This document shows, one piece after another, positions 31,164 to 41,094 of a stretch of 51,048 bases of DNA; position 1 is the stretch's first letter; every line of letters starts with the position of its first letter. The stretch lies in the NCBI RefSeq assembly GCF_000531125.1, contig NZ_CBTK010000286.1, positions 1 to 51,048 of the forward strand. The letters run 5' to 3'. The DNA is from Candidatus Contendobacter odensis Run_B_J11. Lineage in GTDB: Bacteria > Pseudomonadota > Gammaproteobacteria > Competibacterales > Competibacteraceae. A program made the position numbers and the translations under genes. The notes beneath the pieces are model-generated. The model was not told the DNA's origin. It worked only from the letters and a program-made list of their open reading frames with translations, and did no database searches.

Positions 31164-32219
31164 ATGGCCTATCGTCAAAAAGGCTCCCCGTTCTACTGGG
31201 TGAGTCTGACCGCCCCGGACGGTCGCAAAGTTCGCCGCAGCACCAAGACCAGCAACGCCCGCGAGGCCCGCACCATCGAAGCCCGCTGGCGTACCGAACT
31301 GGCTGCCAGTGCGAGTCAACCCGCCCGCCCGCCGATCACTCTCGGTACCGTCCTCAAGTTGTACCTCGACTCCAGCCGCGCCAAAAAGTCACACCGGGAA
31401 GATGTCATCCGATCCACCACGCTGCTCAGTCACCTCGGCGACGTGGATGCTTACACCCTGTCCGGCTCGGACATGCAGCGGTATGTCTCCGAACGCGGCG
31501 AAAAGGTCAGCCCGTCCACGATCAATCGGGAACTGGCGTTGCTCAGTGTGGCCGTTAATCGCGCCCAGGTCGGCGGCTACCCGATTCCGAACCCGGTACG
31601 CGGCCACAAACAGCGCGAGCCGGAAGGGCGCTTGGACTGGTTGACGGAGCAAGAGGCTGTGGCGCTGCTGGCGGGCGCACGGCTCTCAGACGCCCTGTAC
31701 CTGGCCGACTGGATTACGGTCGCGCTGCACACCGGCCTGCGGCATGGCGAGATCAACGGGCTGCGCTGGGAGGACGTGAAAAATGGGAGTGTGTGGATTG
31801 ACGGGCATCGCACGAAGTCCGGCAAGCGCCGGGTGTTGCCGTTGACGCCGGATGCGCTGGCGGCGATTGAGCGCCAACCCCGGCGAGCGGAGACGGTGTT
31901 CAGTCATGAGGGCGGTCGCCCGATCCGCGACGTGCGTACCGCGCTGGCGAGGGCGTGTCAGCGCGCCGGGATTCGGGTCATCACCCCGCACCTGTTGCGC
32001 CACACTTGCGCGAGTTGGCTGGCGCAGCGCGGCGTCCCGCTCTACAACATCCGGCTCTGGCTCGGCCATTCCACGCTGTCCGTGACCGAGCGGTACGCCC
32101 ACTTAGCTCCCGAACATCTGGTGGACTGTGTGGCGGCACTCTCGTCTCAGACTAAATCTGGCCTAAATCTGCCGGTAGGGCTTCCCGACAACGTAATCCC
32201 CATCCGAAAAGCGCAATAA
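31164..32219 (+). CDS. int: Tyrosine-type phage integrase
   Basis: 351 residues from the ATG at 31164 (MAYRQKGSPFYWVSLTAPDG), with AGGAG 9 bases upstream; the reading back to 30903 is rejected. The N terminus is arm-type DNA binding. Catalytic residues: Arg in HTGLRHGEINGLRW, Lys region KSGKRRVLPL, His-x-x-Arg in HLLRHTCASWL, His/Trp in LWLGHSTLS and Tyr in TERYAHLAPEH. It inserts phage DNA into the adjacent tRNA-Leu gene; its stop is 5 bases from the tRNA 3' end. Confidence 0.95.
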   Translation: MAYRQKGSPFYWVSLTAPDGRKVRRSTKTSNAREARTIEARWRTELAASASQPARPPITLGTVLKLYLDSSRAKKSHREDVIRSTTLLSHLGDVDAYTLSGSDMQRYVSERGEKVSPSTINRELALLSVAVNRAQVGGYPIPNPVRGHKQREPEGRLDWLTEQEAVALLAGARLSDALYLADWITVALHTGLRHGEINGLRWEDVKNGSVWIDGHRTKSGKRRVLPLTPDALAAIERQPRRAETVFSHEGGRPIRDVRTALARACQRAGIRVITPHLLRHTCASWLAQRGVPLYNIRLWLGHSTLSVTERYAHLAPEHLVDCVAALSSQTKSGLNLPVGLPDNVIPIRKAQ

Positions 32220-32224
32220 AATCA

Positions 32225-32310
32225 TGGTGCCGGGAGAGAGACTCGAACTCTCACGACCTTGCGGCCGGTGGATTTTGAGTCCACTGCGTCTACCGTTCCG
32301 CCATCCCGGC
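32225..32310 (-). tRNA. tRNA-Leu (CAA), attachment site
   Basis: The minus strand reads as a full tRNA: acceptor GCCGGGA, anticodon stem GTGGA/TCCAC with loop CTCAAAA (anticodon CAA), a long variable arm typical of leucine tRNAs, a T arm with GTTCGAG and encoded CCA. Integrase follows its 3' end, so the attachment core is the 3' half of this gene; the prophage keeps the tRNA whole. Confidence 0.95.
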
Positions 32311-32441
32311 GCGGGATTAATTGTGATTATTAAGCATTTTCCACTACCGGGCAAGGCCAGCCACGATCGTTGCCTGACCTGGACTCATGAGGATGCCGGT
32401 TGCAATCAGCGCGGATGGCCTCAACCAGGTAGGCAAGCGAC

Positions 32442-33374
32442 ATGATATTGACGCTCAAGGCGTTGAAAGCAGAATTACTCTTGCTGTTAGCAGCGGTAAT
32501 CTGGGGCTTCGCTTTTGTCGCCCAGCGGGTCGGTATGGAGCATGTCGGCCCCTTTACCTACAACGGGGTTCGCTTCATGTTAGGTGCCTTGTCGCTACTG
32601 CCGCTACTCTTGCTCAATCGGCGGTCCGCCATTTTGAGGGTGGATCACTGGCGATCAATCCTGAGCGGCGGCCTGTTGGCAGGTCTGTTGCTCTTTGCCG
32701 GCGCCTCGCTGCAACAGATCGGCATCGTCTACACCACTGCGGGCAAGGCCGGCTTTATCACTGGGCTGTATGTGGTCATCGTGCCGTTGATCGGCCTGCT
32801 ATGGGGACACCGAACTCCCTGGAGTACTTGGGCCGGCGCGGTGCTGGCGGTGATTGGCCTCTACCTGCTGACCTTAGCCGACGATCCAACCTTGGCCTAT
32901 GGCGACGGGTTGGTACTACTTGGCGCGTTGTTCTGGGCCAACCATGTGCTGGTGATTGGCTGGCTATCCGGGCGACATGACGAGCCGGTACTGCTGGCCT
33001 GCCTGCAATTTATCATTTGCGCGGTGCTGAGCCTGGTGGTGGCAATCGTCACCGAGCCGATCAGCCTGGATGGGCTACGGGCGGCGGGGTTACCGATCCT
33101 GTACGGGGGTCTGCTGTCGGTTGGAGTTGCCTACACTTTGCAGGTGGTGGCCCAGCGCGATACCCCACCGGCCCATGCGGCGATCATTCTCAGCCTGGAA
33201 ACCGTATTTGCAGCGCTTGGTGGCGGGTGGTTGCTGCACGAAACCTTGTCGGGACGCGGGATTGTGGGGTGTGTGCTGATGTTTGCTGGTATGTTACTGT
33301 CACAACTAAGTATCGGTAAAGCACAACCGCAAATTCCGGTTGAACCCGTTATGAAGACAGATGATGAGGTGTGA
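32442..33374 (+). CDS. EamA/DMT-family permease
   Basis: 310 residues with ten predicted membrane segments, in two halves (LLLLLAAVIWGFAFVAQRVG at the start, and a second EamA-like half after residue 150). These carriers export metabolites or amino acids; substrate unknown. It is the first chromosomal gene to the right of the tRNA, with an ATG at 32442. The gap 32311-32441 has no gene. Confidence 0.9.
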   Translation: MILTLKALKAELLLLLAAVIWGFAFVAQRVGMEHVGPFTYNGVRFMLGALSLLPLLLLNRRSAILRVDHWRSILSGGLLAGLLLFAGASLQQIGIVYTTAGKAGFITGLYVVIVPLIGLLWGHRTPWSTWAGAVLAVIGLYLLTLADDPTLAYGDGLVLLGALFWANHVLVIGWLSGRHDEPVLLACLQFIICAVLSLVVAIVTEPISLDGLRAAGLPILYGGLLSVGVAYTLQVVAQRDTPPAHAAIILSLETVFAALGGGWLLHETLSGRGIVGCVLMFAGMLLSQLSIGKAQPQIPVEPVMKTDDEV

Positions 33375-33472
33375 TGTTGAATTTCAGGATTGCAGCGCTT
33401 CGACCCATCATCCGTTCTGCTAAAATTCCGGGCCGTCCAGCCTCTATTAACTAACTGAAATCGGGAGTGGCC

Positions 33473-34687
33473 ATGAAGGAAATCTACTTGGGACGCCAGC
33501 CGATTTATGAGGCAAATTTCCGGTTGGAAGGTTATGAGCTGTCCTATCATCCCACCGATGCCGAAAACGCCGGTCTGCTCGATAGTGAGCTATCCAGCTC
33601 GCAAGTATTGTTCGACACCCTGGCTGAGGTTGGGCTGGAGCGGCTGGTCGGTTCTGGCAAGGCGTTTTTGAGCGCCGCCCGCGAACTGATCGTGCAGGGG
33701 TATTTGCAGCACACCATCGTTTCCTCACCGCAAATGGTGTTCCAAATCAGCACCGATATCATGGTGGATACGCCATTGATAGACGCGCTACGCGCCCTAC
33801 GCCAGCAGGGCTACCATTTTTTGCTGGACAACTATGCCGACAACGAAGCCTATCGAGCGTTGCTGGATGTTGCTGAATATGCACGGATCGATATGGTGAC
33901 CACTCCAGCTTCGGAGGCGCACCGGATCATCACCCGGCTGCAACAGCGTGGTGTGGCGCTGATCGCCGGGGGGATTGAAGATCAGGAAGTTCTGGAGTCG
34001 TGCCAGGCGCTGCGTTTCAACTTCTTTCAGGGACGCCATTTTTCCCAGCCCCGCCTGCTCAAATTCAAAGGCATTTCCACCAATCATCTGACGGTTCTGC
34101 GGCTGATTAGCGCGCTCAATCAGCCGGACGTCGACATGAAGACGATTGAAACCGTGATCGCTCAGGACGTTTCCTTGAGCTATAAGCTGCTGCGCTACAT
34201 CAATTCGGCCTACTTCAATCTATCGCGACGGATCGATTCCATCCAGCGCGCAGTAACCTTGCTGGGCTTACGCAATATCCGCTCCTGGGCCACTCTGCGT
34301 TCAATGTCCGCCATGGACAATACCCGCGACGATTTACAGACCATCGCCCTGGTTCGCGCCAAGATGTGTGAGGAATTAGCGGCGCAGTTGGGGTTAAAAC
34401 AGCGCGAAATGGGCTTCACCGTAGGGCTGCTGTCGGTACTGGATCTGGTCGCGCAGGCGCCGATGTCCGATGTGTTGGCGACATTGCCGCTGGATGATGA
34501 GATCAATGCCGCCTTATTGCGCCATGAAGGGCTATTGGGCAAGGTTTTGGCGTGTACTCTCGCTTACGAGCAGTGTGACTGGGCCACATTGACCACGCTG
34601 GGATTGGATGCTGAGCAGGTCAACGAGGTTTATCTGACGGCTTTAGCGGATGCCTATAAATCCAGCTATGAGCTTCTGCGTGGCTGA
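33473..34687 (+). CDS. EAL/HDOD signalling protein
   Basis: 404 residues from the ATG at 33473 (MKEIYLGRQPIYEANFRLEG), with GGGAG just upstream. It has the YuxH-type layout: a degenerate EAL half (QPIYEANFRLEGYELSY; DNYADNEAY; QRGVALIAGGIED), in which the catalytic EAL motif is not visible, followed by an HDOD domain (VDMKTIETVIAQDVSLSYKL, then LLRYINSAYF). Such proteins act in signalling by binding partners, not by cleaving c-di-GMP. Operon partners are not evident. Confidence 0.88.
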   Translation: MKEIYLGRQPIYEANFRLEGYELSYHPTDAENAGLLDSELSSSQVLFDTLAEVGLERLVGSGKAFLSAARELIVQGYLQHTIVSSPQMVFQISTDIMVDTPLIDALRALRQQGYHFLLDNYADNEAYRALLDVAEYARIDMVTTPASEAHRIITRLQQRGVALIAGGIEDQEVLESCQALRFNFFQGRHFSQPRLLKFKGISTNHLTVLRLISALNQPDVDMKTIETVIAQDVSLSYKLLRYINSAYFNLSRRIDSIQRAVTLLGLRNIRSWATLRSMSAMDNTRDDLQTIALVRAKMCEELAAQLGLKQREMGFTVGLLSVLDLVAQAPMSDVLATLPLDDEINAALLRHEGLLGKVLACTLAYEQCDWATLTTLGLDAEQVNEVYLTALADAYKSSYELLRG

Positions 34688-34720
34688 TCGGGCCATCACT
34701 CGATGGGGTATGCCAGGTGG

Positions 34721-34927
34721 TCATGGTTCCCTATCCGGTTCGAACCGTTCTCCTTTGCCGGCTGGATCGGTCGTCGAACCGGTTGCGCTGGGATGAGCAT
34801 CAGGCGCGTTGTCCTGCTGTTCCTGGTACCAACACTGGTAACACAGTCGCAGACCGCCTTGGTTCACAAAGCCAGCCGGCGGGCCAAACTGTCCACACTG
34901 ATCACAAATCAGGTAGCTGCTGACCAT
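34721..34927 (-). CDS. Small zinc-ribbon protein
   Basis: 68 residues from the ATG at 34927 (MVSSYLICDQCGQFGPPAGF), with AAGGAG 8 bases upstream. Two CxxC pairs (CDQC and CYQC) should bind one zinc. The C-terminal 25 residues are polar. A small protein of this form is of unknown role. It lies between the HDOD gene and the DUF6489 gene on the opposite strand. The gap 34928-35208 shows no gene. Confidence 0.7.
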   Translation of the reverse strand: MVSSYLICDQCGQFGPPAGFVNQGGLRLCYQCWYQEQQDNAPDAHPSATGSTTDPAGKGERFEPDREP

Positions 34928-35208
34928 CTTTAGTCTCCTTCTACTCATTCTAAATGCCATGATACTCGCCTAACTCGTCACCGGCGTGGTGGGTTAAGCA
35001 GCACCCGCTCCCGGTTGATTCTCCCTTTCAGGCGCAGCCGGTATCACCGGAATACGGGTTGAATGATTGCCGGGGGCGCAGTTTTCCATTAGCTTTACGC
35101 TGTCTAAAAATATTTATGGCGATGCTGGTGGCAAGACCGGCACTTGTCCCTGCCATCTTTGCAATGACCCGGCGATCCCGCCGCTCCGAAGCATGAGGAA
35201 ACATCTCG

Positions 35209-35532
35209 ATGAAAGTTAATGTCAGCGTTGAGGCTACCGCCCAGGAAATGCGCGAGTTTCTGGGGCTGCCCAACATACAGCCTCTACACGACGATATCCT
35301 GAAAAAAATGCGTGACAGTGTGCAGCGTGGCGTACTCAATCTCGATGCGCTGAGCATGTTCAAACCCCTGCTACCGGCTCAATTTCACTCGATGGACATG
35401 GTGCAGAAATTCTGGGAAGCCTTCGCTAAGGCCGGCGGCGGATCCAACAAGGATGAAGCCGAACGGAAGGCCGATTCGTCAGACGAGTCTGATTCGGCCG
35501 GAGTGCGCAACGGTGCTGAAAAATCAGCATAA
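35209..35532 (+). CDS. DUF6489-like small protein
   Basis: 107 residues (MKVNVSVEATAQEMREFLGL). The pattern of an alpha-helical core with REFLGLPNIQPLHDDI matches a small conserved proteobacterial protein that I know as DUF6489, function unknown. The C terminus is acidic and Lys/Asp-rich. GAGGAA precedes the ATG. It stands just before the response regulator. Confidence 0.75.
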   Translation: MKVNVSVEATAQEMREFLGLPNIQPLHDDILKKMRDSVQRGVLNLDALSMFKPLLPAQFHSMDMVQKFWEAFAKAGGGSNKDEAERKADSSDESDSAGVRNGAEKSA

Positions 35533-35575
35533 TACCCGCCTGAACGAGAACGCCTGGCAACCGGAGGGAACGGAT

Positions 35576-35950
35576 ATGGCGAACAAGATTCTGGTGGTGG
35601 ACGATGAACCCAATATCGTCCTGTCCCTGGAATTTCTGATGAAACAGGCGGGGTTTCAGGTGCGCACTGCCTCCGACGGCGAGGCGGCGCTGGCGGCTAT
35701 CGCGGCAGAACCCCCCGATCTGGTGCTACTCGATGTGATGATGCCGCGCAAGAATGGCTACGAAGTGTGTCAGGCTATTCGCGCCAACCCAGCTTGGAAA
35801 GGTACCCGGATCATCATGCTGACTGCCAAAGGCCGCGAGGTGGAACGGGAAAAGGGCTTGGCGCTCGGCGCGGACGATTACATCACCAAGCCGTTCTCGA
35901 CCCAGGAAGTGGTAGAACGGGTCCGCGAGCTGCTGGCGGAAGCGGACTGA
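35576..35950 (+). CDS. Single-domain response regulator
   Basis: 124 residues. A CheY-type receiver: DDEPN for metal binding, phospho-acceptor Asp in LVLLDVMMPRKNG, Thr/Lys in MLTAKG and ITKPF. No output domain. With the sensor genes that follow it forms a two-component cluster. A strong GGAGGGAA precedes the ATG at 35576. The reading back to 35453 is rejected. Confidence 0.92.
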   Translation: MANKILVVDDEPNIVLSLEFLMKQAGFQVRTASDGEAALAAIAAEPPDLVLLDVMMPRKNGYEVCQAIRANPAWKGTRIIMLTAKGREVEREKGLALGADDYITKPFSTQEVVERVRELLAEAD

Positions 35951-35956
35951 ACCGCC

Positions 35957-38053
35957 ATGGACTACCGGCGGAAGCTCTGGCTGCTCTGGCTGATTCCAGT
36001 CGGTTTGACCCTGTCCTTGCTGATTGGGCTGGGCTGGTTGCTGTTCCCGGTGGTACCGGACCCCGACCAGCGTGACCAGACCCTGCTATGGTTGGCGTTA
36101 GCGGCGTTCGCCATAGTCGGCGGAACCACCGCAGCTTGGGCCATGCTCGACTGGTACTGCTTCATTCCGCTCGGCGTGCTGGCGCGTGGCGCTCAGATTA
36201 TCACCCGCAGTAATCCCGGTTATGCGGTGGAACTGCCCCGCCAACATTGGCTGGGACTCTTTCCCACCCGGTTGCAGGAACTGGGCGAAGCCTTGCACAA
36301 GGCCCGGCGCGAAGTCGCTGCCGCCACAGCCATTGGCACCCGCGAGATTGAAGAGCAGAAAGCGTGGCTGGAAACGGTGCTACGCGAGCTGTCCGAAGGG
36401 GTATTAGTCTGTGATGGCGAAGCGCGCATCCTGCTTTACAACCCGGCGGCAGCGAAACTGCTGCCCAATCGCGAAGCGCTGGGACTGGGCCGTTCGCTGT
36501 ATGACTTGTGGACCCGCGCCCCCATCGAGAACACCCTGCAATTGCTGGGCTACCGCCAACAGACCGCCAGCGACGGTAAATCGGTCAGCGACGCCGAATT
36601 CGTCTGCGCCACCGTCGATGACGAAACCATGTTCCAGTGCCGAATGAGCCTGTTGCCGGACACGGCCGAACGGGCGTCCACCTTCGTTATTACCTTCCGT
36701 GACGTGACCCGGCAGATTGACCGCTCTCTGCTCAAGACTCGCACCGAGGATCTGCGCCAGCCGCTGGCTAATTTGCGGGCAGCGGCAGAAACCGTCATGA
36801 ATTTCGCCGATATGGATCAGGCGCAGCGCCATGCGTTTCAGCGGGTGATCGTCGAGGAGAGCGAACGCCTGAGCCAGCGTTTACAGCAGATGACGCTTGA
36901 ACTGCGCCACTTGTACGCCAACAGTTGGCCGATGAATGACGTGTATTCCACCGACCTGATCGGCAGCGTCATCCACCATCTGCAACACCAGGATGGCTTG
37001 CGCGTCACCATGATCGGGATGCCGCTATGGCTGAATGTGGATAACCACTCGATCATGCTGTTGCTGGAGCACCTGATTGAACAACTGCATGCCGACGCGA
37101 TCAGCAATACCTTTGAAATCGAATGCCTGTTGGGCAACCGGCGGATTTACATGGATATCCTCTGGCCTGGCAAACCGGTGCCTGCCGACCGGCTGGAAGG
37201 TTGGTTGAACGAGCATGTGCGGGATTTGGTGGGTGCCACCACGGTGGGCGAAGTGTTGCGGCGGCATAACAGCGACTTATGGAGCCAATCCCACCGCCGT
37301 CCGGGCTATGCCCTGCTGCGATTGCCGCTGCCAGCCTCCGCGCGACAATGGCAGGAACCCGCCCAGGAACTGCCGGATCGTCCAGAATTCTACGATTTTG
37401 CGCTGGCTGAGCATCGCGAGGGATGGAACGATCTACTGGATTACCCGTTGGCGGCGCTCAGCTATGTGGTGTTCGATACTGAAACGACCGGATTGTCTCC
37501 CTCCAAGGGCGACGAGATTATCCAGATCGCGGGGGTGCGTATTGTCAACCGCCGGGTGCTGGCCGGCGAGAACCTCGACCTGCTGGTCAACCCCGGCCGA
37601 CCGATTCCCAAGGCATCGATCCGCTTCCACGGCATCACCGACGAGAGGGTCAAGGATAAGGCCGGCATCGCGGTAGTGCTGCCGCAGTTCCGCGCTTTTG
37701 TCGGCGACGACCGCACCGTCCTGGTGGCGCACAACGCCGCTTTCGATATGAAATTCCTCAAGCTCAAGGAGCAGAAGACCGGGGTCCGCTTCGGCAATCC
37801 AGTGCTGGATACCCTGCTGCTGTCCGGTTACCTGCATGATTACACCGACGATCATGATCTGGATGCCATCGCCGACCGATTGGGTGTGGAGGTGCATGAT
37901 CGCCACACTGCGCTGGGTGACTCGCTGGTAACGGCGCAGGTGTTTCTCAAGCTGCTGGATTTGCTGGAAGCGCAAGGGATTAAGACCCTCGGCCAAGCGC
38001 TGGCGGCATCCGACAAGATGGTGGAAATTCGCAAGACTCAGGCAAACTTTTAA
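35957..38053 (+). CDS. Membrane sensor/exonuclease fusion
   Basis: 698 residues. Two membrane segments (9-31, 45-67), a HAMP-like stretch, and a PAS domain (about 130-250: [20 protein letters not shown]). The following segment has the helices of a histidine kinase ([15 protein letters not shown], about 264) but no phospho-acceptor His, and the ATPase motifs are weak. Residues 500-690 are a DnaQ/epsilon-type 3'-5' exonuclease with [19 protein letters not shown] and RHTALGDS, all DEDDh residues present. So it pairs a dead kinase with an apparently active nuclease. It overlaps nothing but follows the receiver by 6 bases. Confidence 0.85.
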   Translation: MDYRRKLWLLWLIPVGLTLSLLIGLGWLLFPVVPDPDQRDQTLLWLALAAFAIVGGTTAAWAMLDWYCFIPLGVLARGAQIITRSNPGYAVELPRQHWLGLFPTRLQELGEALHKARREVAAATAIGTREIEEQKAWLETVLRELSEGVLVCDGEARILLYNPAAAKLLPNREALGLGRSLYDLWTRAPIENTLQLLGYRQQTASDGKSVSDAEFVCATVDDETMFQCRMSLLPDTAERASTFVITFRDVTRQIDRSLLKTRTEDLRQPLANLRAAAETVMNFADMDQAQRHAFQRVIVEESERLSQRLQQMTLELRHLYANSWPMNDVYSTDLIGSVIHHLQHQDGLRVTMIGMPLWLNVDNHSIMLLLEHLIEQLHADAISNTFEIECLLGNRRIYMDILWPGKPVPADRLEGWLNEHVRDLVGATTVGEVLRRHNSDLWSQSHRRPGYALLRLPLPASARQWQEPAQELPDRPEFYDFALAEHREGWNDLLDYPLAALSYVVFDTETTGLSPSKGDEIIQIAGVRIVNRRVLAGENLDLLVNPGRPIPKASIRFHGITDERVKDKAGIAVVLPQFRAFVGDDRTVLVAHNAAFDMKFLKLKEQKTGVRFGNPVLDTLLLSGYLHDYTDDHDLDAIADRLGVEVHDRHTALGDSLVTAQVFLKLLDLLEAQGIKTLGQALAASDKMVEIRKTQANF

Positions 38054-38056
38054 CCC

Positions 38057-38371
38057 ATGCGGCAACAATCGAAGGAATCCATCATTATTCTGTTCATCAG
38101 CGCGGTGCTGGCGCTGAACTACCCGTTTTTGGGCCTTTTCGATCGCACCTGGATGCCGTTCGGGATACCGCTGCTCTACCTTTACCTCTATCTGGTCTGG
38201 TTCCTCATCATCGTACTGCTGATCGCGATCGTAGAGCGCTCGAAAGTCCGCGAACCGAATGAGCATGGCGAATCTGGCCCCTCTGCACCCGCCCCAGCGG
38301 CGGAACCGGCATCTCGAATAGACACTGCGGTCAAGGCAGGCGGTGGCAACGGGTCGGTAGAGTTGCCCTGA
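38057..38371 (+). CDS. Small membrane protein beside the symporter
   Basis: 104 residues with two membrane segments (10-28, 36-60: LLYLYLYLVWFLIIVLLIAIV), then a Pro/Ala-rich cytoplasmic tail. It ends in a TGATG overlap with the symporter-kinase, so the two are coupled. Small two-segment proteins (DUF4212/YhdT type) often lie next to such sodium/solute symporters. Function unknown. Confidence 0.75.
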   Translation: MRQQSKESIIILFISAVLALNYPFLGLFDRTWMPFGIPLLYLYLYLVWFLIIVLLIAIVERSKVREPNEHGESGPSAPAPAAEPASRIDTAVKAGGGNGSVELP

Positions 38372-41094
38372 TGTTAGGTGACGGCGTGATCATCGCCAGC
38401 GCCCTGGTGTATATGGGGTTGCTATTCGGCATTGCCTATTACGGCGACCAGCGGGCGGATGCGGGACGCTCGATCATCGCCAACCCCTACATCTACACAC
38501 TGTCGTTGGCGATTTACTGCACCGCCTGGACTTTTTACGGCAGTGTCGGCTTGGCGGCGGCCAGCGGAGTGGATTTCCTGCCGATTTATCTGGGACCCAC
38601 CCTGATGGCGGTGCTGTTCTGGTTCGTGCTGCGGCGTATCGTGCGGATTACCAAGGCGCACCGCATCACCTCCATCGCCGATTTTGTCGCATCCCGTTAC
38701 GGCAAAAGCGGCCTGTTGGCAGGCATGGTTACTGTGATCGCCGTGCTGGGCGTTCTGCCCTACATCTCTATCCAATTGAAGGCCATTGCCACCAGCTTCA
38801 ACGTGCTGCGCCTTTATCCAGCGGTGACGATGCCGGCGGCCTCGGCGCAACAGGCGGTATGGATGGACACTACCTTCTATGTGGCGCTGGTGTTGGTGGT
38901 GTTCGCTATCCTGTTTGGCACCCGCCATATTGATAACACCGAGCGCCACGAAGGCATGGTGGCGGCGGTGGCGTTCGAGTCCCTGTTCAAGCTGGTGGTC
39001 TTCGTGCTGGTCGGCGCGGTGGTGACTTTCGGTATGTTCAACGGGCCTGGCGACCTGTTCCGGCAAGCAGCAACACAGCCGAATTTAGCCGCACTGATGC
39101 GCTTCGATGTGGTGCCAGGCGGTTACGGCGGCTGGCTGTCGCTGACCTTTCTGGCGATGATGGCGTTTCTGTTCCTGCCCCGCCAGTTTCAGGTGCTGGT
39201 GGTAGAGAATGTTGATGAGACCCACCTCCGCAAGGCGATCTGGCTATTCCCGCTCTATCTGTTGCTGATTAATCTGTTCGTGTTGCCGATAGCGCTCGGC
39301 GGGCGGCTGATCTTCAGCAATGGCGGTGTGGATGCCGATACTTTCGTGCTGGCGCTGCCGATGGCTCAGCATCTGCCTGATTTGGCGTTACTGGTATTTC
39401 TGGGTGGGTTATCGGCGGCGATCAGCATGATCCTGTTTGAGACCGTCACCCTGTCCACCATGGTCTGCAATGATCTGGTGATGCCGATCCTGCTGCGCGC
39501 CAATCCGCGCTGGCTGGCGGGTCGCGCCGATCTGTCCGGTTTGCTGCTGGGGATTCGGCGCACCGGTATTGCGGCAGTTATCCTGCTCGGCTACCTGTAC
39601 TTCCGCTTTGTCGGTGAAAGCTACGCGCTGGTGGCCAGCGGCCTGATCTCTTTCGCTGCCGCTGCCCAGTTTGCCCCACCGATTCTGATCGGTTTGTACT
39701 GGAAGCGCGCCAGCCGTCTGGGTGCACTCATTGGACTCAGCGGCGGCTTCCTGATATGGGCCTATACCCTGCTGCTGCCGGCTATGGCCCATTCCGGCTG
39801 GATCAGCGCCGCCTTCATCGAGCATGGCCCGTTCGGGTTGGCGATGCTGAAGCCCTACGCGCTGTTCGGGCTGGCCGGTCTCGACCGGTACATGCACGCG
39901 GTGTTTTGGAGCATGTTGTTCAATATTGGGGGTCTGGTACTGGGATCGATGCTGGGCAAGCCGGATACCATCGAGCAGGTGCAAGGCAGTCAGTTCGTCG
40001 GCATTCTCGAACGCAAGCGTCACGACGGCGACTCGCTGCTGTGGCGGGGCGTGGTGGAAACGGCGGAGTTGCACGAGTTGCTGGCGCGTTTCATCGGGCC
40101 GCACCGCGCCAATGAGGCTTTCGACCGCTATGCCCGTGAACACGATACCGATTCGCTGCAAGCCGATTCACGGCTGATCCACTACACCGAGCGGTTGCTG
40201 GCTGGGGCGATTGGCGCGGCTTCGGCGCGGGTGATGATCTCCTCCATCGTGATGGGCGAGGTACTCAGCATCGAAGAGGTGATGACCATTCTTGACGAGA
40301 GCACTCAGGTGATCGAGTACAGCCGCCGGCTGGAGCAGAAATCCCGCGAACTGGAAGCCGCCTCCGCCGAACTGCAAGAGGCTAATAATCGCCTGCGCGC
40401 ACTGGATCGGCTGAAAGACGAGTTTATTTCCACCGTCACCCATGAGTTACGTACCCCGCTGACCTCGATTCGCGCCTTCTCGGAAATCCTGCTGGCCAAC
40501 CCGGACATGGAGGCCGAGCAGTGCAGCAAATTCCTCGGCATCATCGTCAAGGAGAGCGAGCGACTGACCCGGTTGATCAATCAGGTGCTGGACATGGCCA
40601 AGATTGACTCCGACCGGGTTGAATGGCGCATTGATCAAGTTGACCTGCGGGCGCTGATCGAAGATGCCATCAATTCCACTAGCCAACTGTTTCGCGACAA
40701 GGCGGTAGTGCTGCAAGCCGAATTGGGCCACCATCCGGTGATGGTGGCCGGCGATCACGACCGCCTGACGCAGGTGATCATCAATTTGCTCTCAAATGCG
40801 GTGAAGTTTTGCCCCGAACAGAGCGGCGAAGTCATCATTCGCCTGCCGTCGCTCGCAGATACCTGTCGCATCGAGGTGATTGATAACGGCCCTGGCATTG
40901 CCCGCGACCAGCACAAGCTGATCTTCGAGAAGTTCCACCAGGTCAACGACGTCCTCGCTGGTAAACCCAAGGGTACCGGTTTGGGATTACCGATCAGCCA
41001 AAAGATCGTCGAGCATCACCACGGACATATCTGGGTGGAGAGCGAGATCGGGCAGGGCGCTACCTTCATAGTGGAACTGCCCCGGAATGGGTAA
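38371..41094 (+). CDS. Sodium/solute symporter-histidine kinase (CbrA-like)
   Basis: 907 residues. The first 530 residues are 13 or so membrane segments of the SSS family (AIYCTAWTFYGSVGLAA, ISIQLKAIATSFN). Then comes a linker coil, HisKA with the phospho-acceptor His near 691 (STVTHELRTPLTSIRAF), N box INLLSNAVKF near 803 and G box GTGLGLPISQKI near 868. So it can take up a solute and signal to a receiver such as the one at 35.6 kb. CbrA of pseudomonads has this layout. Substrate unknown. Confidence 0.92.
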   Translation: MLGDGVIIASALVYMGLLFGIAYYGDQRADAGRSIIANPYIYTLSLAIYCTAWTFYGSVGLAAASGVDFLPIYLGPTLMAVLFWFVLRRIVRITKAHRITSIADFVASRYGKSGLLAGMVTVIAVLGVLPYISIQLKAIATSFNVLRLYPAVTMPAASAQQAVWMDTTFYVALVLVVFAILFGTRHIDNTERHEGMVAAVAFESLFKLVVFVLVGAVVTFGMFNGPGDLFRQAATQPNLAALMRFDVVPGGYGGWLSLTFLAMMAFLFLPRQFQVLVVENVDETHLRKAIWLFPLYLLLINLFVLPIALGGRLIFSNGGVDADTFVLALPMAQHLPDLALLVFLGGLSAAISMILFETVTLSTMVCNDLVMPILLRANPRWLAGRADLSGLLLGIRRTGIAAVILLGYLYFRFVGESYALVASGLISFAAAAQFAPPILIGLYWKRASRLGALIGLSGGFLIWAYTLLLPAMAHSGWISAAFIEHGPFGLAMLKPYALFGLAGLDRYMHAVFWSMLFNIGGLVLGSMLGKPDTIEQVQGSQFVGILERKRHDGDSLLWRGVVETAELHELLARFIGPHRANEAFDRYAREHDTDSLQADSRLIHYTERLLAGAIGAASARVMISSIVMGEVLSIEEVMTILDESTQVIEYSRRLEQKSRELEAASAELQEANNRLRALDRLKDEFISTVTHELRTPLTSIRAFSEILLANPDMEAEQCSKFLGIIVKESERLTRLINQVLDMAKIDSDRVEWRIDQVDLRALIEDAINSTSQLFRDKAVVLQAELGHHPVMVAGDHDRLTQVIINLLSNAVKFCPEQSGEVIIRLPSLADTCRIEVIDNGPGIARDQHKLIFEKFHQVNDVLAGKPKGTGLGLPISQKIVEHHHGHIWVESEIGQGATFIVELPRNG

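Larger units (their letters stand above)
1..32224. mobile_element. Prophage (tailed phage), left end outside window
   Basis: A contiguous block of phage genes: packaging, portal, head, tail fibre, lysis, replication, immunity, recombination and integrase. The integrase gene ends 5 bases before the 3' end of a tRNA-Leu gene, which places the right boundary there. I see no second copy of the tRNA 3' end in the window, and a head gene runs off position 1, so the left attachment site lies further left. Tape measure, tail tube and major capsid genes are not seen and are probably beyond the edge. No holin was recognised beside the endolysin. Confidence 0.95.
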
